NCBI GenBank assembly: GCA_018389105.1
Contig: JACATO010000649.1
Span: forward strand, 909,501-973,500
From: Nautilus pompilius
Taxonomy: Eukaryota; Mollusca; Cephalopoda; Nautilida; Nautilidae
DNA length: 64,000 nucleotides
Reading direction: 5' to 3'
Shown here in pieces: positions 38,401-50,268 of the stretch. The position numbers and the translations under genes are program-made. Below the pieces are notes generated by a model. It was not told the origin of the DNA. It ran no database searches and saw only the letters and a program-made list of their open reading frames with translations. The number at the start of each line of letters is the position of its first letter. The stretch's first letter is position 1.

Positions 38401-41400
38401 TGCCAGGAGCAGTGAAGGGTACTAATTATTGCACTAATCTTCTGCCTGCATTATCAGCAGTGGTTTTATTTAGAATTTTTAATATAATTTCAACAGCTGA
38501 TACCAAACAGCTTGTCCGACAAAATATAGCTTTCGCCTGGGGGGGGGGGCCGCACAAGCCTGTTGTTCCAGCTAATAAACATGAAACACAGATTCTGGTG
38601 TCGTGCATTAAAGAAAAAAATATAATAAGAATCGAATTAACTTAAATGTGAATAAAAAAAATTTTAAAAACCCAGATTGCATTTGGCGAAATCTGGATTC
38701 GCTGACCTCTCAAAATTAGATTGTTGTTCTAATTGTTTTGTTTCTTTTGCTGTCACAGCCTCTCCTTGATTACCTGTTATCTATTCAAATGCAACTACGT
38801 TTAACGAACTTTTTAAAGTTATTTTGTTGTTGTTGTTGTTGTGCTCCAGAGAATTTTGTGATAGTGGAGGGAGAATAATAATTCAGTGAAGCGGGATTAT
38901 CTTTAGATCTTCCCCAGCGAAGCCAGAGACCACATTATTACGAGAGAACTATCAGAAAAACTGGCCTGTTCTGGGAACGGAGAGGGGCTGGCTGCTGCTG
39001 CTGCTGCTGCTATCTTCAACCATCTTGATTTTTTTGTCCTAAATGGATAAAACAAAATAGATTTAGAAAATAATTGAAGTCTTGAAGAAATTTTTAGAAT
39101 TTTAACTGGATTGATTAGAATCCCATGGCTTTTATATATATATAAAAAAAAAAAAAAAATTCTAATCAAAAACTGGAAAGAGTTCAGTTCATTTTCTGTT
39201 TTTGTTTCTTAATCTTTTGTTTGAAGTTCTAGACAACAGGAAACCTGAACTAAACCTAATGCGTATTTCGGAGAAACATGTATCACGGGACAAAAACTCT
39301 AACAAAGACCTGGATGAGTTCATTGGATTGAAGGTAGTTTTGCCGTCAGTGGTTAGATTCTTTGATTCTTTTTTTTTTTCGCGTGGGTGCCTTCAGAAGA
39401 AAAACGTCGGCCAGGCAATATATAGGTACACGGAAACTCTGGTGGATTTTAAGAGGTCATTTAATGTAAACCCCTCTTTATGATGGAACGTTTTGTAAGT
39501 CTCCTCTGAACGATGTTGTGACTGGGTCGCCAATTTATTTTTATTCCGTTTAAGCAGATCTTTGTTAATTTGTAAAGAGGCAATTTGCCATTCTTCACCA
39601 ACAACAATTCAGAATGCTCCATACCAAGTCGGTGCTAGTGGGTTGGAGTTTATTTCCTAGTCTGGATTTTTTTAAAAAAAAAAAATAAATTTGAAATGAG
39701 AATTTGCATGCCCAACAGGCGTTATTTTACCGAATCATCATCCTCATCTAGCTTCGGGAAGCAAGTGCGCGTTTTCTCAAACTCTTTTTTTTTTTAAAAA
39801 TCAATATTTATTAAATACAAATGACAATTATTAGAAACAATTGAAATGCTTGTCTGGTACCAACCACAATGCAAAGCGTTGTGATGTTTGCTTGGCAAAA
39901 GAAAAGAAGGGGAAACAACAGATGGAAGGCTGTGTCACATTTTGAATGGATTTTTCTTCGTTTCCACATACGAATACTTCAGTTTTTAAGTACATTTTTG
40001 CCTTTATTGACTGTTGAAGATGCACTGTAGCTGTCAAAATTATTGCACCACCTTTGTTTTTAAGTAATGTATTGAGACCTGTTGTCCATAATACATTAAA
40101 TACAAAAATGTTTTTAACAACAAGAAGATAATTAGCATTGTTTCGGTATTCACGGGTCTCTGCGCTAAGCACCCTTAATGTAGTAGTTTCTTGTGAAGTT
40201 ACATTTACAAAAGTGATTCTGTTGTTTTATTTTTTACTGTTATTCAGTTTAATTAAAAATCTTAATGGACAGTGCACTATAACCACAACTGTGTAGAAGG
40301 TCAGCAGCTGCCATTTTTTTGGTGTTAAATCCATATGCCACGGAGTACTAGTCAGTATTAGTGTTGACCTGGCTGTATATTTAGTCGAGACTACGCTCAT
40401 AATGCAATTTGTAAATAGCATACTATTAATATCTTTTTTAATGTTCTGAGAGGATTATGACTATTTGAGTCATTTTAAACAAGAATAGTTTTTTGTCCTT
40501 TCCTTCTCTCTTATTGAAGATTTAAGCATTAGTAGTAATAACCATTTGTGTTATAGAAGCAACTTATACAATAACATAGGAATGTCTGAGTACAAGAGAG
40601 AGAGAGAGAGATAAACTATATTATTGATTTAAGGCAGATTTAAATTGTAATATATTAATGGGGGAGAGAGAGAGAGAGTTGGTCTAAAAGATAAGGTTAG
40701 GGAAGAATAATTAAAATATGTAATTATATGAAAATGGCCTGAAATAATCAAATTTTGAGCATAAACTACAATAAACTGCTAAAAGATTACACCTGTATGA
40801 TAACTTTTAAAAAAATATATGAAAATAAGATTTGAATTTGATTATGGACTAGTGCTATGATATAATTGGTTTTAACTGGTGATCTGCTGGGTGGACAATG
40901 TGATTGTTGTCACAGATCTACCAGCTGAGTGCTGTTTTGGTAAAAATTTGCGGCAACCGGTCCTTTGTTCGTGTTTGGAGCAATCTCTGATGATTAATTT
41001 AAGTAAATAAACAAAATCAAGAAGCCATAGCTTCTGAGTGCGGTAAACAAAAATGGTGGTAAGCTAGAGAACAGATGAAGCGTCGTTACCAGGAGTTCGG
41101 GGTGGTGCTCTCAGGTCCAGCGGCAGAGACTGGTACATTGAGGGGCCCAGGTTCAAAAATCCCGATCAGGACCCACTCACTTCGCTACGTCTTCCTGGAA
41201 TGATGATGGCGGTGTGGTTGTTTGTTTTGTTCTCTTTTTTCACCAGTTGGTCCAACAAGTTTCCTTTGACTCCTCACAGTTTCATCCCACATTTGAAAAT
41301 GAAGAATTCTGGTTAAATTTTCTTATCGGACAATTGTGGCACTACACGCCTTCATTGCTGTCTCCTGCATGGACAGTGATGTACAATACAGTAACATCTA

Positions 41401-42359
41401 CTTAGCAACAAACAACGCCCCCCTTTATTATGTAGAAATAAACTGCACAAGTACTGCTAAGTACTCTTAAGTGACTATTTTTTTGCTTTGCTTTGGCTTA
41501 TTATTCTCCTTTTCATTTCTTTTCTTTTCTTTTTTTTTGTTTTAATTTAAAATCAAATCTTGGCTAAACCTAAATAAAGTCTATTTCCAAAACAATGTTG
41601 TGATTCCTGCTTTACTGGTATGAGCAGAGCGAAAAAAGCTGATTATGTTAGGCTTTTCCATTAAAAGCAATGAAGCAAAATAACCAGATTACTGTGTTGA
41701 GGGGTTGCTTTCCATCATTTCTCAGAATGACTCGAGGTTAGAAACGGATGTGAGGATAGTTGCTTCTTCTTTTTTTTTTAATATATGCAACAAAAAAACA
41801 AAAAAAACAATTTTTAATGCCCCAATATTCCTAGAACATGCAGATGAGTTTTATCACCAAGTTCACAGCTATGATGTAAAACGGTCAGCCTTCGCCCATT
41901 TTTAGTTTAAGTGCAAATTGCCGTGACAAACAAACATCCAGCTCCACACAATCTACCATATTTGTTTTCATTAAGTTTGCCAAGGGTATCAAACACAGTT
42001 CATTATTAGCTGGCCTGGTGTTTGTGAACAGTGGGCGAGAAGAGAGGTAAATTCGCATACGTAACTGATATGGTGTTCACAAGCATGGCAAGATGCTAAG
42101 TAGAAAGTTGCTGTGATAAAGCAACTTCTGAAATAAGCAAAAAGGGTTAAATATCTAGTAAATGTTTGCTTGCGTAAGAAATGCTCCTTGTATACTGAAC
42201 AGCTTTAAGATTAGCATGTTAATTTTTTACCACCAAGAGACTTCAGAAGTTGAAATTAAGAAAAACTAAGTATAAAATGGAAATTACATAACAGGATCAC
42301 ATTTTATGTGTAGTTATAAAATGCTCCATGGTACACTGTCATTGGTTGTCATCTTAGCA
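38401..42359 (+). other. onecut intron, AT-rich segment
   Basis: Holds GA runs at about 40595-40611 and 40663-40678, a small hairpin at 39111-39169 and a weak SINE-head-like stretch near 41125-41175. No exon recognised. Confidence 0.5.
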
Positions 42360-43061
42360 ATCAGAAAGTGTCACACCCGCAGAAGGTATCATAATAATAA
42401 ATGTACTACAGCTATAGCTACGGTAAAGCACTGGGGTGGATCAATACACATGTGGGTCTGCATATCAGCTAAAAGTTTTGGAAATTTGCATAAAATCAAA
42501 GGTATACTGAATGCCAACAAGAAGAGGCCAATTCTTTTCCATCCTGCCATTTCCTCAAGAAGATATCTTATTGGGTGGGGATTCATCTCCAAACATGACA
42601 ATGACCCCAAGGATACATACAGCCAATGTGGTAAAAAAAATCATCTTGATGTAAAAAGACTGATGGAAGACTCTCAAAGATGCCCTGGCCTGCACAAAGT
42701 CCTGCTATGAATTCACATCACTGAGGCCACATGGGGTTATACGGCCACGGAGAAATTCAGAGGCAGCCAAACACCTTTGATGAATTGTGGAAAGTGCCAT
42801 GGGATATTTGGAACAACATTCCACAGTCATGCATTGATAACCTGTATGGGAGAACAAGGTATCACGCTCTATATAAAGCAAAGGGCCCCCACATAACAAA
42901 TACTAATGTACTATACAACATTTTCTTTCTTTCTTTCTGTTTTTTTGGTATATTTTCTATTATATTGTGTATGAATAATATACACCTCGGTTGCAGTCAC
43001 TCACCTTATGGTGTTTCCATAATTATTTCCAATAATGTCTGTGCATATATATATATATATG
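42360..43061 (+). mobile_element. Tc1-like transposon relic 2 (5'-truncated)
   Basis: The frame from about 42360 gives the Tc1 transposase middle and end: VKHWGGSI, MWVCISAKSFGNLHKIKGI, RRYLIGWGFISKHDNDPKDT (which holds the second catalytic Asp of the HDNDPK motif), then WPAQSPAMN. TEKFRGSQT and WNNIPQS-like pieces follow in shifted frames, and then the C-terminal part. The N-terminal third is missing. It shares the CAC-TGA stop after SPAMNSH and the whole 3' non-coding tail with relic 1, down to an (AT)n end near 43046-43061. It sits inside the onecut intron in the sense orientation. Confidence 0.85.
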
Positions 43062-44766
43062 CACACTTGAAAGTTGTCGAAAGCTTTGAAATAGCTCCTC
43101 ATCCTTGGTGCGCGCAAAACAACTTTTATAAAATGTATCTTTATCTAGATCACCTGGCAGTTGATTTAATCTATTTCTTGTTTATTTTCTTTATCTTTGG
43201 TTTTAGTATGTTCTTTTTCATGGAGGCATGGTTACAAGGAAGCACACATTTAAAATAATTAGAGATAATCCGTGATTTTCAGTGCTCTGCAGTATAATTT
43301 TGCTTGTACATTAATTACCAAATATTAAGCCCGTGTGTTTTGTCAGAAGGTCAGATTAGATTTATTCTCTTTTTCCGATAAAAAAAAACGTGGTTTGATA
43401 TTTCTGCATACTAAAGTTAGTAATTCTACTATTCATACATGATTGATAGGGTACCTTTATTTGTTTGTTTATGGCTTTTTTAAAACTGTTTTACCTTTAC
43501 ATTTTTAAAAGCATGCTGAGACGTATATTTCCAAAAATAAAAAATCGCTACAAATGTCATCAAATCTGTAAGTTCAGACCTGCCATACATTGATCTACAA
43601 ACAAACAGAATACAAGTGGAATTCGAAAGTTCAGTTTAATACCAGCTTGGAAAATTGTGCAACCTTTGAAACTTTTACCCTGTTTTTTTTTGTTTTTTTT
43701 TTTAAACTCTTGTAGGCTTATTTCTGTGCTTGACAACAATTTAGAAGTAAAGAAAGATTCCTGCTGTACAATGTTTAAAGTAATTGCTTCATCTGCTGCG
43801 AGTACACTACTGTGTGTCTGCGTTCAGACTTCGTAGATTCGATAGTTTCTTCTTGTGGTGCTCCTGCTAGAACTTATGTCGCTGTGATGTTTAGTTAATC
43901 AAGAATAAACAGAGAATTTTATTTATGTATCTGGAGTTATGAAGTTTATATTATATATCCCACTGGGTCGCCACACATTTCATTGTGTTTAGTTAAAGAT
44001 GCTTGCTGGGAATGGTTGGTAGGTTATCCATCTTTTTATGGAGAAGTGTGAGAGCGTTGTCACCTTAATACGTTTAAACAGATCGAGAAGAGCCAGTACG
44101 CTACAGTTACAGTTCTGGTTCCTCACCGGCTGGCTACAGACTGCGCTGCTACTGCGGTGGATTGGTTCCAAGTTCTCTCTCGCTCACTCTCCTATTCTAG
44201 TTCCCAAAGGTTATTTTTTTTTTTGTTTGAGTGTCTATATGTTGTTCATTACCGCTGCAGCTATGCTTCCCTTTCGATCTATCTACCTGGCAGTTGTTTC
44301 CAAGTTCTTTCCGCAAGCTCGATTTCGGACGAGCAACTAACCTGAAGATATGTTAAAGACCAATACCGCTGACTTCATGGTCGGAATGAGGTGAGGATCA
44401 GCAGACAAAGTGTAGTTCTAACTGGTAATTTGTCTGCGCTTTCCACGTTTTTTTCCCTTCGGACCTTGAGATCTCTTTCCTCGGGTTTAATGGGATTTTT
44501 TAAAAAAGAAAATCTCTGCTTATATTTTAAATAGTAAATTAATAAACGCATGCACACACACACACACACAGCGCTTATATAATTAAATGAATTTCAAGAA
44601 AAATAATCAATATTTTCAGGTATAAGTTAAAAGAAAAAATTTGAGACCATCTAACATTCTGTTGCTATGGTTTTGAATAATTTTGATGTCTAACTAATTT
44701 TTAGGTTTACTGCAGCTCTGTTTTTAAATTTTATTTTCACTTGACATTTCATATTATATATATATA
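43062..44766 (+). other. onecut intron, non-coding
   Basis: AT-rich, with a more balanced patch at 44040-44340 that is open on the + strand for 100 codons but lacks a recognisable domain. Confidence 0.5.
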
Positions 44767-45231
44767 GGGTGCCCCCAAAAGGATGTGTACACCTCACTTT
44801 TTTCTTATAGCTTAGTAAACAAAGACATTTTGCTTTATACATCAGGCACCTTAATGTGATACAATACAGTATGTATTTAAAATGTCTACCATCATCATCC
44901 ATGCAAGCATGGCAACAAATGACAGCAAATTAATGGATGGTAGCTGTTTTTGTGGTGTACAGTTGGTCTTTCCGTGCACGCACGCACGCACACCCCACCA
45001 GGAAAAAAATCTGGCAGCATGAGATATGCAGAGCATGGCGGGTATTCGACTGGTCTGTGCCTTCCTTCCCACCTCCAAGTAAACTATTCTTTCAAAGTTG
45101 TTTGTATGTTTTTGCCACATACTGGTACTGAAGACGCATGATGCCAGAGATCTGCTATTCTCTTGCACAGTACCATTACCTTTGTATGACAACATACAAA
45201 AGTATGTATCCATTTTTTTTGGAGCACACTG
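44767..45231 (-). mobile_element. mariner-like non-autonomous element (deletion derivative)
   Basis: The 465-bp unit is flanked by TA on both sides. Its left end GGGTGCCCCCAAAA and the reverse complement of its right end CAGTGTGCTCCAAAA form imperfect terminal inverted repeats of about 28 bp, of the kind seen in IS630/Tc1/mariner elements. The minus strand carries a degenerate frame near its left end (ACMDDDGRHFKYIL in mixed frames) that resembles the ..GGHFEHLL tail of some mariner-superfamily proteins, as I recall them. No DDE core is present, so the copy is non-autonomous. The (CA)/(CG) run near 44978-44995 is internal. Confidence 0.6.
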
Positions 45232-47124
45232 TATGTAGATATGAATTATTTCTGTAATAATTTTGAAATGTATCTACAACCTGATTCAAACATTATCTTT
45301 AATTAATTGCATTGGTAAAATCTGCCCATTGACCAAATTTCCTTATCAGCATATAATCTCAAACTGTTTCCAATAAGAATAGATCCATCTTGATTAGCAT
45401 TCTTTAGGGTACCTGGGTCAGCATTTTAACTTTGTATGATTGGCAGGTCTAAGCATAAGAGGAGGAGGGGTCTTTGGACAGTATCTTTACAGGGTAAGTT
45501 CAGGCATTTCCCTTTGTACTATTAATAGTGGGTGAACTAATTGAATGACCTTAGTTTCAGCAATGGTATATCAGGCTGAAACGTTTCTTTTAAAACCATA
45601 CAAAAAATGAATAACCAATAAGCTGTGGGTTCAAGACCAGCTTGATCGGGCCACTTGTGCAATCGTTGACTGTTGTGAGTTAAATCAAAGAGCATCCGCA
45701 TGGTTTAATCTCTTCTCTCTAAAACGTGGCAGCTTTGTTTGTTTTTGGAGAGGTCTTAGAGCCCGCTCCACGAATATCTAGACGTGTCTCGTCACTTCAC
45801 ATTCCCCATAATGCACCGTAAAGAAACACTCGAGCTCCTGCAACTCTGGAACCTCGCATTGACAACTTTTGCCATTTAGCTTGTTATATTTAAAGCTTTA
45901 TCACGTCATCCGCTTTGCCTGTTGCAAACTCTGTGGCCAGTATGTGGTTGGCTGTCTGTGCACGGTGCTGTGCTCAACAGATGGTGCGACATTTTATCCT
46001 GACACGTTTTCCACTCCACTCTTTCACAGGCCCCACGCTCTACAAATGTATTCAGTCATTTTGCTAAGAGCTATACTCCTAAGTTTGTTCCTGTAATAGG
46101 CAGGTTTGCACAATTTTTTTTTTAATCAGAATATGGAGCAGCACGATATGGGAGAGACTTGTGTCAGTATTCTTATTGTTTGTTTGTTTTAATGAATGTA
46201 GTATACAGCTTCATCTGAGCCATTGAAATAAAATGTTTGTCAGAAATAAATTTTTCTTTGTAGATCTTATGTGAACCTTTTGACAGCAGCACCCATCTCT
46301 AGCAGCTGATGGTAGCAGATACTAAATGCTCTTAGCCTACCCCAGAAGCCTAATACTTACATTATGCCCCCCACTAATTATATAAATTAATGTATCTGGG
46401 TTTTATCATCTGAAAATGGTCTTCTAATAGCATTACCATAAACATCAGTAGAAGATCGTTTTCTGACAATAATAAAAGCTCCAATCCATGTCCAATACAG
46501 TAGGTAGCATCACGCTCGCTGGCATTGGCCACGACTCGTGTGCAGGAGGCGGACATCTTAAACCTAGGGCCACTCAGTGACAAAAGATACTTGTCTTTCA
46601 CTGGTTCGCTGTGGAAGAAGATGCGTGCATCGCTCTTCATTGTAACATGCCTCGCCATGTGGCATTTCTCCTTTCTCCCCCTTTCCTATCACAGTAATCC
46701 TTTCACTTTTACATCCTTACAACAGGAAAGGTTGATAGCGGAGTCTCTCTACAGCAAATACTTACAGATTTCAGACAGGAGTTGCAAGTTAACGCTACAC
46801 TGATATTTGTTATTTCATTTCTTATCAAGTAGGATATTAATGAATGAATTTCCATATCTGTTGGTTTATTTTAGATGTTTTCACAATGCCATTTAGATAT
46901 TCTTAGGGGAGTTCTGTATCCTGCCCTTTTCTTTTTTTTATGCCCTAGCACACATTTTTTTTACCCTGCCCTTTTTAAGCCATGGTGGGCCTTACTTTGA
47001 CTAAGTTGTGCCAGTTGTCAGGGTTAGGGTTAAGGCTCCATCCAGAAAATGCTTAGAAATTCTGATGGATAGAGTCCTGCTCTTCCACTTGAATGATCCT
47101 TTTAAAAAAATTTTAAAAAAAAAA
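45232..47124 (+). other. onecut intron, non-coding
   Basis: No exon recognised. A GC-balanced stretch at 46480-46660 is open on both strands for about 90 codons without a known motif. Confidence 0.5.
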
Positions 47125-47878
47125 GGATGAACAACATTCAGTTTTCTGTTTTTAATTTAAACTTGGACACTTCTTCTTAGGTGGCGGTCTTAGTTGCACT
47201 ATAACAGGAAATATATAACAGTGTTAGCTTGAGTTGACATTCCTCTGTTGCAGAGCAGCCAGAACTGACTAGACTGAAGCTCTCTCGAAATTCACCGAAC
47301 ACTGGTCATCTGACCCTGTCCACTGGGGTTTGTCCGACAAACAAACTGCTTCATAAGCAACGGTCGTGTTATTAGACCACATCCCAAGTTAAAGTAGCTA
47401 TGAGCATTCTCTGCACATCCTCGGGGTCTGGGTGGAATCGTGGACTAGGAGGAGACAGCATCATGGTTAAAAAAAAAACAAAAAACAAGTGACGATAAAG
47501 AGACCTGCTTGGAGCATGTAGGAATTTTGCCAAAATCTTCAAGTAATTTATTTTTATTTATTTTTTTTTTTTAAAGATTTGTGTTTAATAAAGTGTCTTC
47601 CCTTCTTTTTTGTTAACCCTCCACACGTTAACTTGACCTTTGACACACTGGAAAAAGTCAATATTTAGTAATACATGGAACAGAGAGGAAAGCTGTTCAC
47701 ACCCCACTCACCCAAAACAGATTTTAAGAAGTCCTATATTAGATGATTGCTATTTATTCGGCCCGGTTCAGCACGTGTAGAATAATCCATATCTTTCTGA
47801 CTCTTTGTTGCTATTTACTGTGTTGTTTGATAGTTAATATCTACTTTTTTTTCTACATTACCATTTTTAAAAAAAAAA
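47125..47878. repeat. tandem duplication, 754-bp unit, copy 1
   Basis: The unit starts GGATGAACAACATTCAG after an A-run and recurs exactly 754 bp later. It holds no identified gene; a 63-codon frame starting MIAIYSARF at 47743 is repeated in copy 2 but has no recognisable domain. The boundaries are TTTTTAAAAAAAA tracts. Confidence 0.95.
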
Positions 47879-48632
47879 GGATGAACAACATTCAGTTTTC
47901 TGTTTTTAATTTAAACTTGGACACTTCTTCTTAGGTGGCGGTCTTAGTTGCACTATAACAGGAAATATATAACAGTGTTAGCTTGAGTTGACATTCCTCT
48001 GTTGCAGAGCAGCCAGAACTGACTAGACTGAAGCTCTCTCGAAATTCACCGAACACTGGTCATCTGACCCTGTCCACTGGGGTTTGTCCGACAAACAAAC
48101 TGCTTCATAAGCAACGGTCGTGTTATTAGACCACATCCCAAGTTAAAGTAGCTATGAGCATTCTCTGCACATCCTCGGGGTCTGGGTGGAATTGTGGACT
48201 AGGAGGAGACAGCATCATGGTTAAAAAAAAAACAAAAAACAAGTGACGATAAAGAGACCTGCTTGGAGCATGTAGGAATTTTGCCAAAATCTTCAAGTAA
48301 TTTATTTTTATTTATTTTTTTTTTTTAAAGATTTGTGTTTAATAAAGTGTCTTCCCTTCTTTTTTGTTAACCCTCCACACGTTAACTTGACCTTTGACAC
48401 ACTGGAAAAAGTCAATATTTAGTAATACATGGAACAGAGAGGAAAGCTGTTCACACCCCACTCACCCAAAACAGATTTTAAGAAGTCCTATATTAGATGA
48501 TTGCTATTTATTCGGCCCGGTTCAGCACGTGTAGAATAATCCATATCTTTCTGACTCTTTGTTGCTATTTACTGTGTTGTTTGATAGTTAATATCTACTT
48601 TTTTTTCTACATTACCATTTTTAAAAAAAAAA
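47879..48632. repeat. tandem duplication, 754-bp unit, copy 2
   Basis: Copy 2 is identical to copy 1 by eye, except GGAATCGTGG in copy 1 (about 47430) becomes GGAATTGTGG here (about 48188). It ends in an A-run at about 48621-48634 and then passes into unique sequence. Near-identity means a very recent duplication, gene-conversion-like homogenisation, or misassembly of two haplotypes. Confidence 0.95.
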
Positions 48633-50245
48633 AACTAATTTTTCTCATCAATGATTCCATCAAAATACAAACTTTTTTTTAATGTGAAAACTAAATTAAT
48701 ATGCTGCATTAGGATAAATTAATTCATCCTGCTTTGTGCTTATTTATTTGTTTGTGAAATTTTGAATCCATTTGGGTGGTTCCCACTTATCCAGTTGTAG
48801 ACATAAATTTCACGCACCTCTTGTATGACCTAATTCATTTCTATGGAGGGAGATCGTTCTTTGGTCTTTAGCGCTAGCCCTCGCTGCCGCTAAAACAAGC
48901 GTGGCTGATGTGATGCCGCCAACATGCTCAGTCCCTTTAAAATTAAAAGCATGAGAAAGATAAAAGCTGGCACCAGAGTGTGAAATGTTAATTTTGCCGT
49001 TGCCCCCCCCCCCCTCTCTCTCTTTTTAGCTCTCGCCATGGCAACCAGAGGTCACGTATTAATTATGAAGGAGCAAGGAATACAACAACGATTAGAGATG
49101 GTAGTTGAGTGTGTGCATTTTTCCACTCGCCTTTACTAACGACGTCAGCTCTGGCAGGTTGATTGTTGTCAGACCAGCCCCTATTCACCACCATCACGGC
49201 TGGGTTTTCAGTTCTTCTCTGATGTTGCCCATATTCTCGGCACCCCGGGAACGTAAACAATTGCTCCAGCAATTCTGGCATTGTTTTGCCACAATGGGCG
49301 CATTGTCTGCTCTGTGTACAAGTGTGTCGGGCAATACGGAACAAAAACGACAACCTTATGTTGCATAGTGTAGCCGCATTGCTTAGTACAGGGTTATACA
49401 TATTCATGAACCCACTGTTCATTTCCTTGTGTTTGTATGATTTAGCGTTCTACACACTGGAAAGAATTATGTTGAAAGTGCAAAGCCATCTCAGGGAAAC
49501 CGACTCCCCTCCCCCCTTTAATAAACAGAGCCTACATTGGTTTTATTAAAAATAGTGAACAAACCATTTAATTATTTTATTTATTTATTATTTTGATATG
49601 GTTAACTTGTCAAAAGAACTACATACTTACTGCCTTCTTTGCATGTACGTTTGCTCCCAAGCATCTCATGATAAACGTTAGAAATTATACGACCCAACAC
49701 GCACAGGCTAAATATAGCGAGAAGTTGGCTAGTGTTGTTGATTTACAGCAAGCCGGCTGTCATGTTTAAAAAAAAAAAAGATTCCCCAGTAGTGTGGCTA
49801 GCTAGCTAGCTACTGTAGCGGTAGTGTTATGTATTCACAACCCCCCAGAGCACCTTATCAGATTTGGATATTGTACTGCTGCCGCAAACGCGGGAAATGT
49901 GTCATGCTTAGCTTTGCAGCGTTGCCAAATGTCCAGACAGTACTAACCTCCCCCAAAACGGAAAGGAAAATATTAATTCTGGGCTTATGCTGTACTGGAG
50001 CAAGCGTAGACAGTTAGTGTTTGTTCCGGTGTAGTAGCACGCTTGCCTTTTAGTGACTGTCTGGTGATGTTAGGCAACATAGCAGTGGTAGCGCATCCAG
50101 TATTCCTGTGAGAAAGAATGCTTCCATTAGTATTGCTTTGTTTGGATGAGGGTTTTATTAAACAAATAGAAGCAAGGATAGCATTAATGTGATACAAAAT
50201 TCTACTACTGTTTTTTTTTTTTTTCAAAGTCGCATTTAAAAAAAT

Positions 50246-50268
50246 TCTGTCTGTCTGTCTGTCTGTCT
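50246..50268. repeat. (CTGT)n microsatellite
   Basis: Five to six CTGT units followed by CT-rich sequence to about 50305. Confidence 0.9.

Noticed and set aside
47743..48682. Pair of identical 61-63 codon frames starting MIAIYSARF
   Set aside because: Their identity comes from the tandem duplication; there is no domain, and the ends diverge in poly-A sequence.
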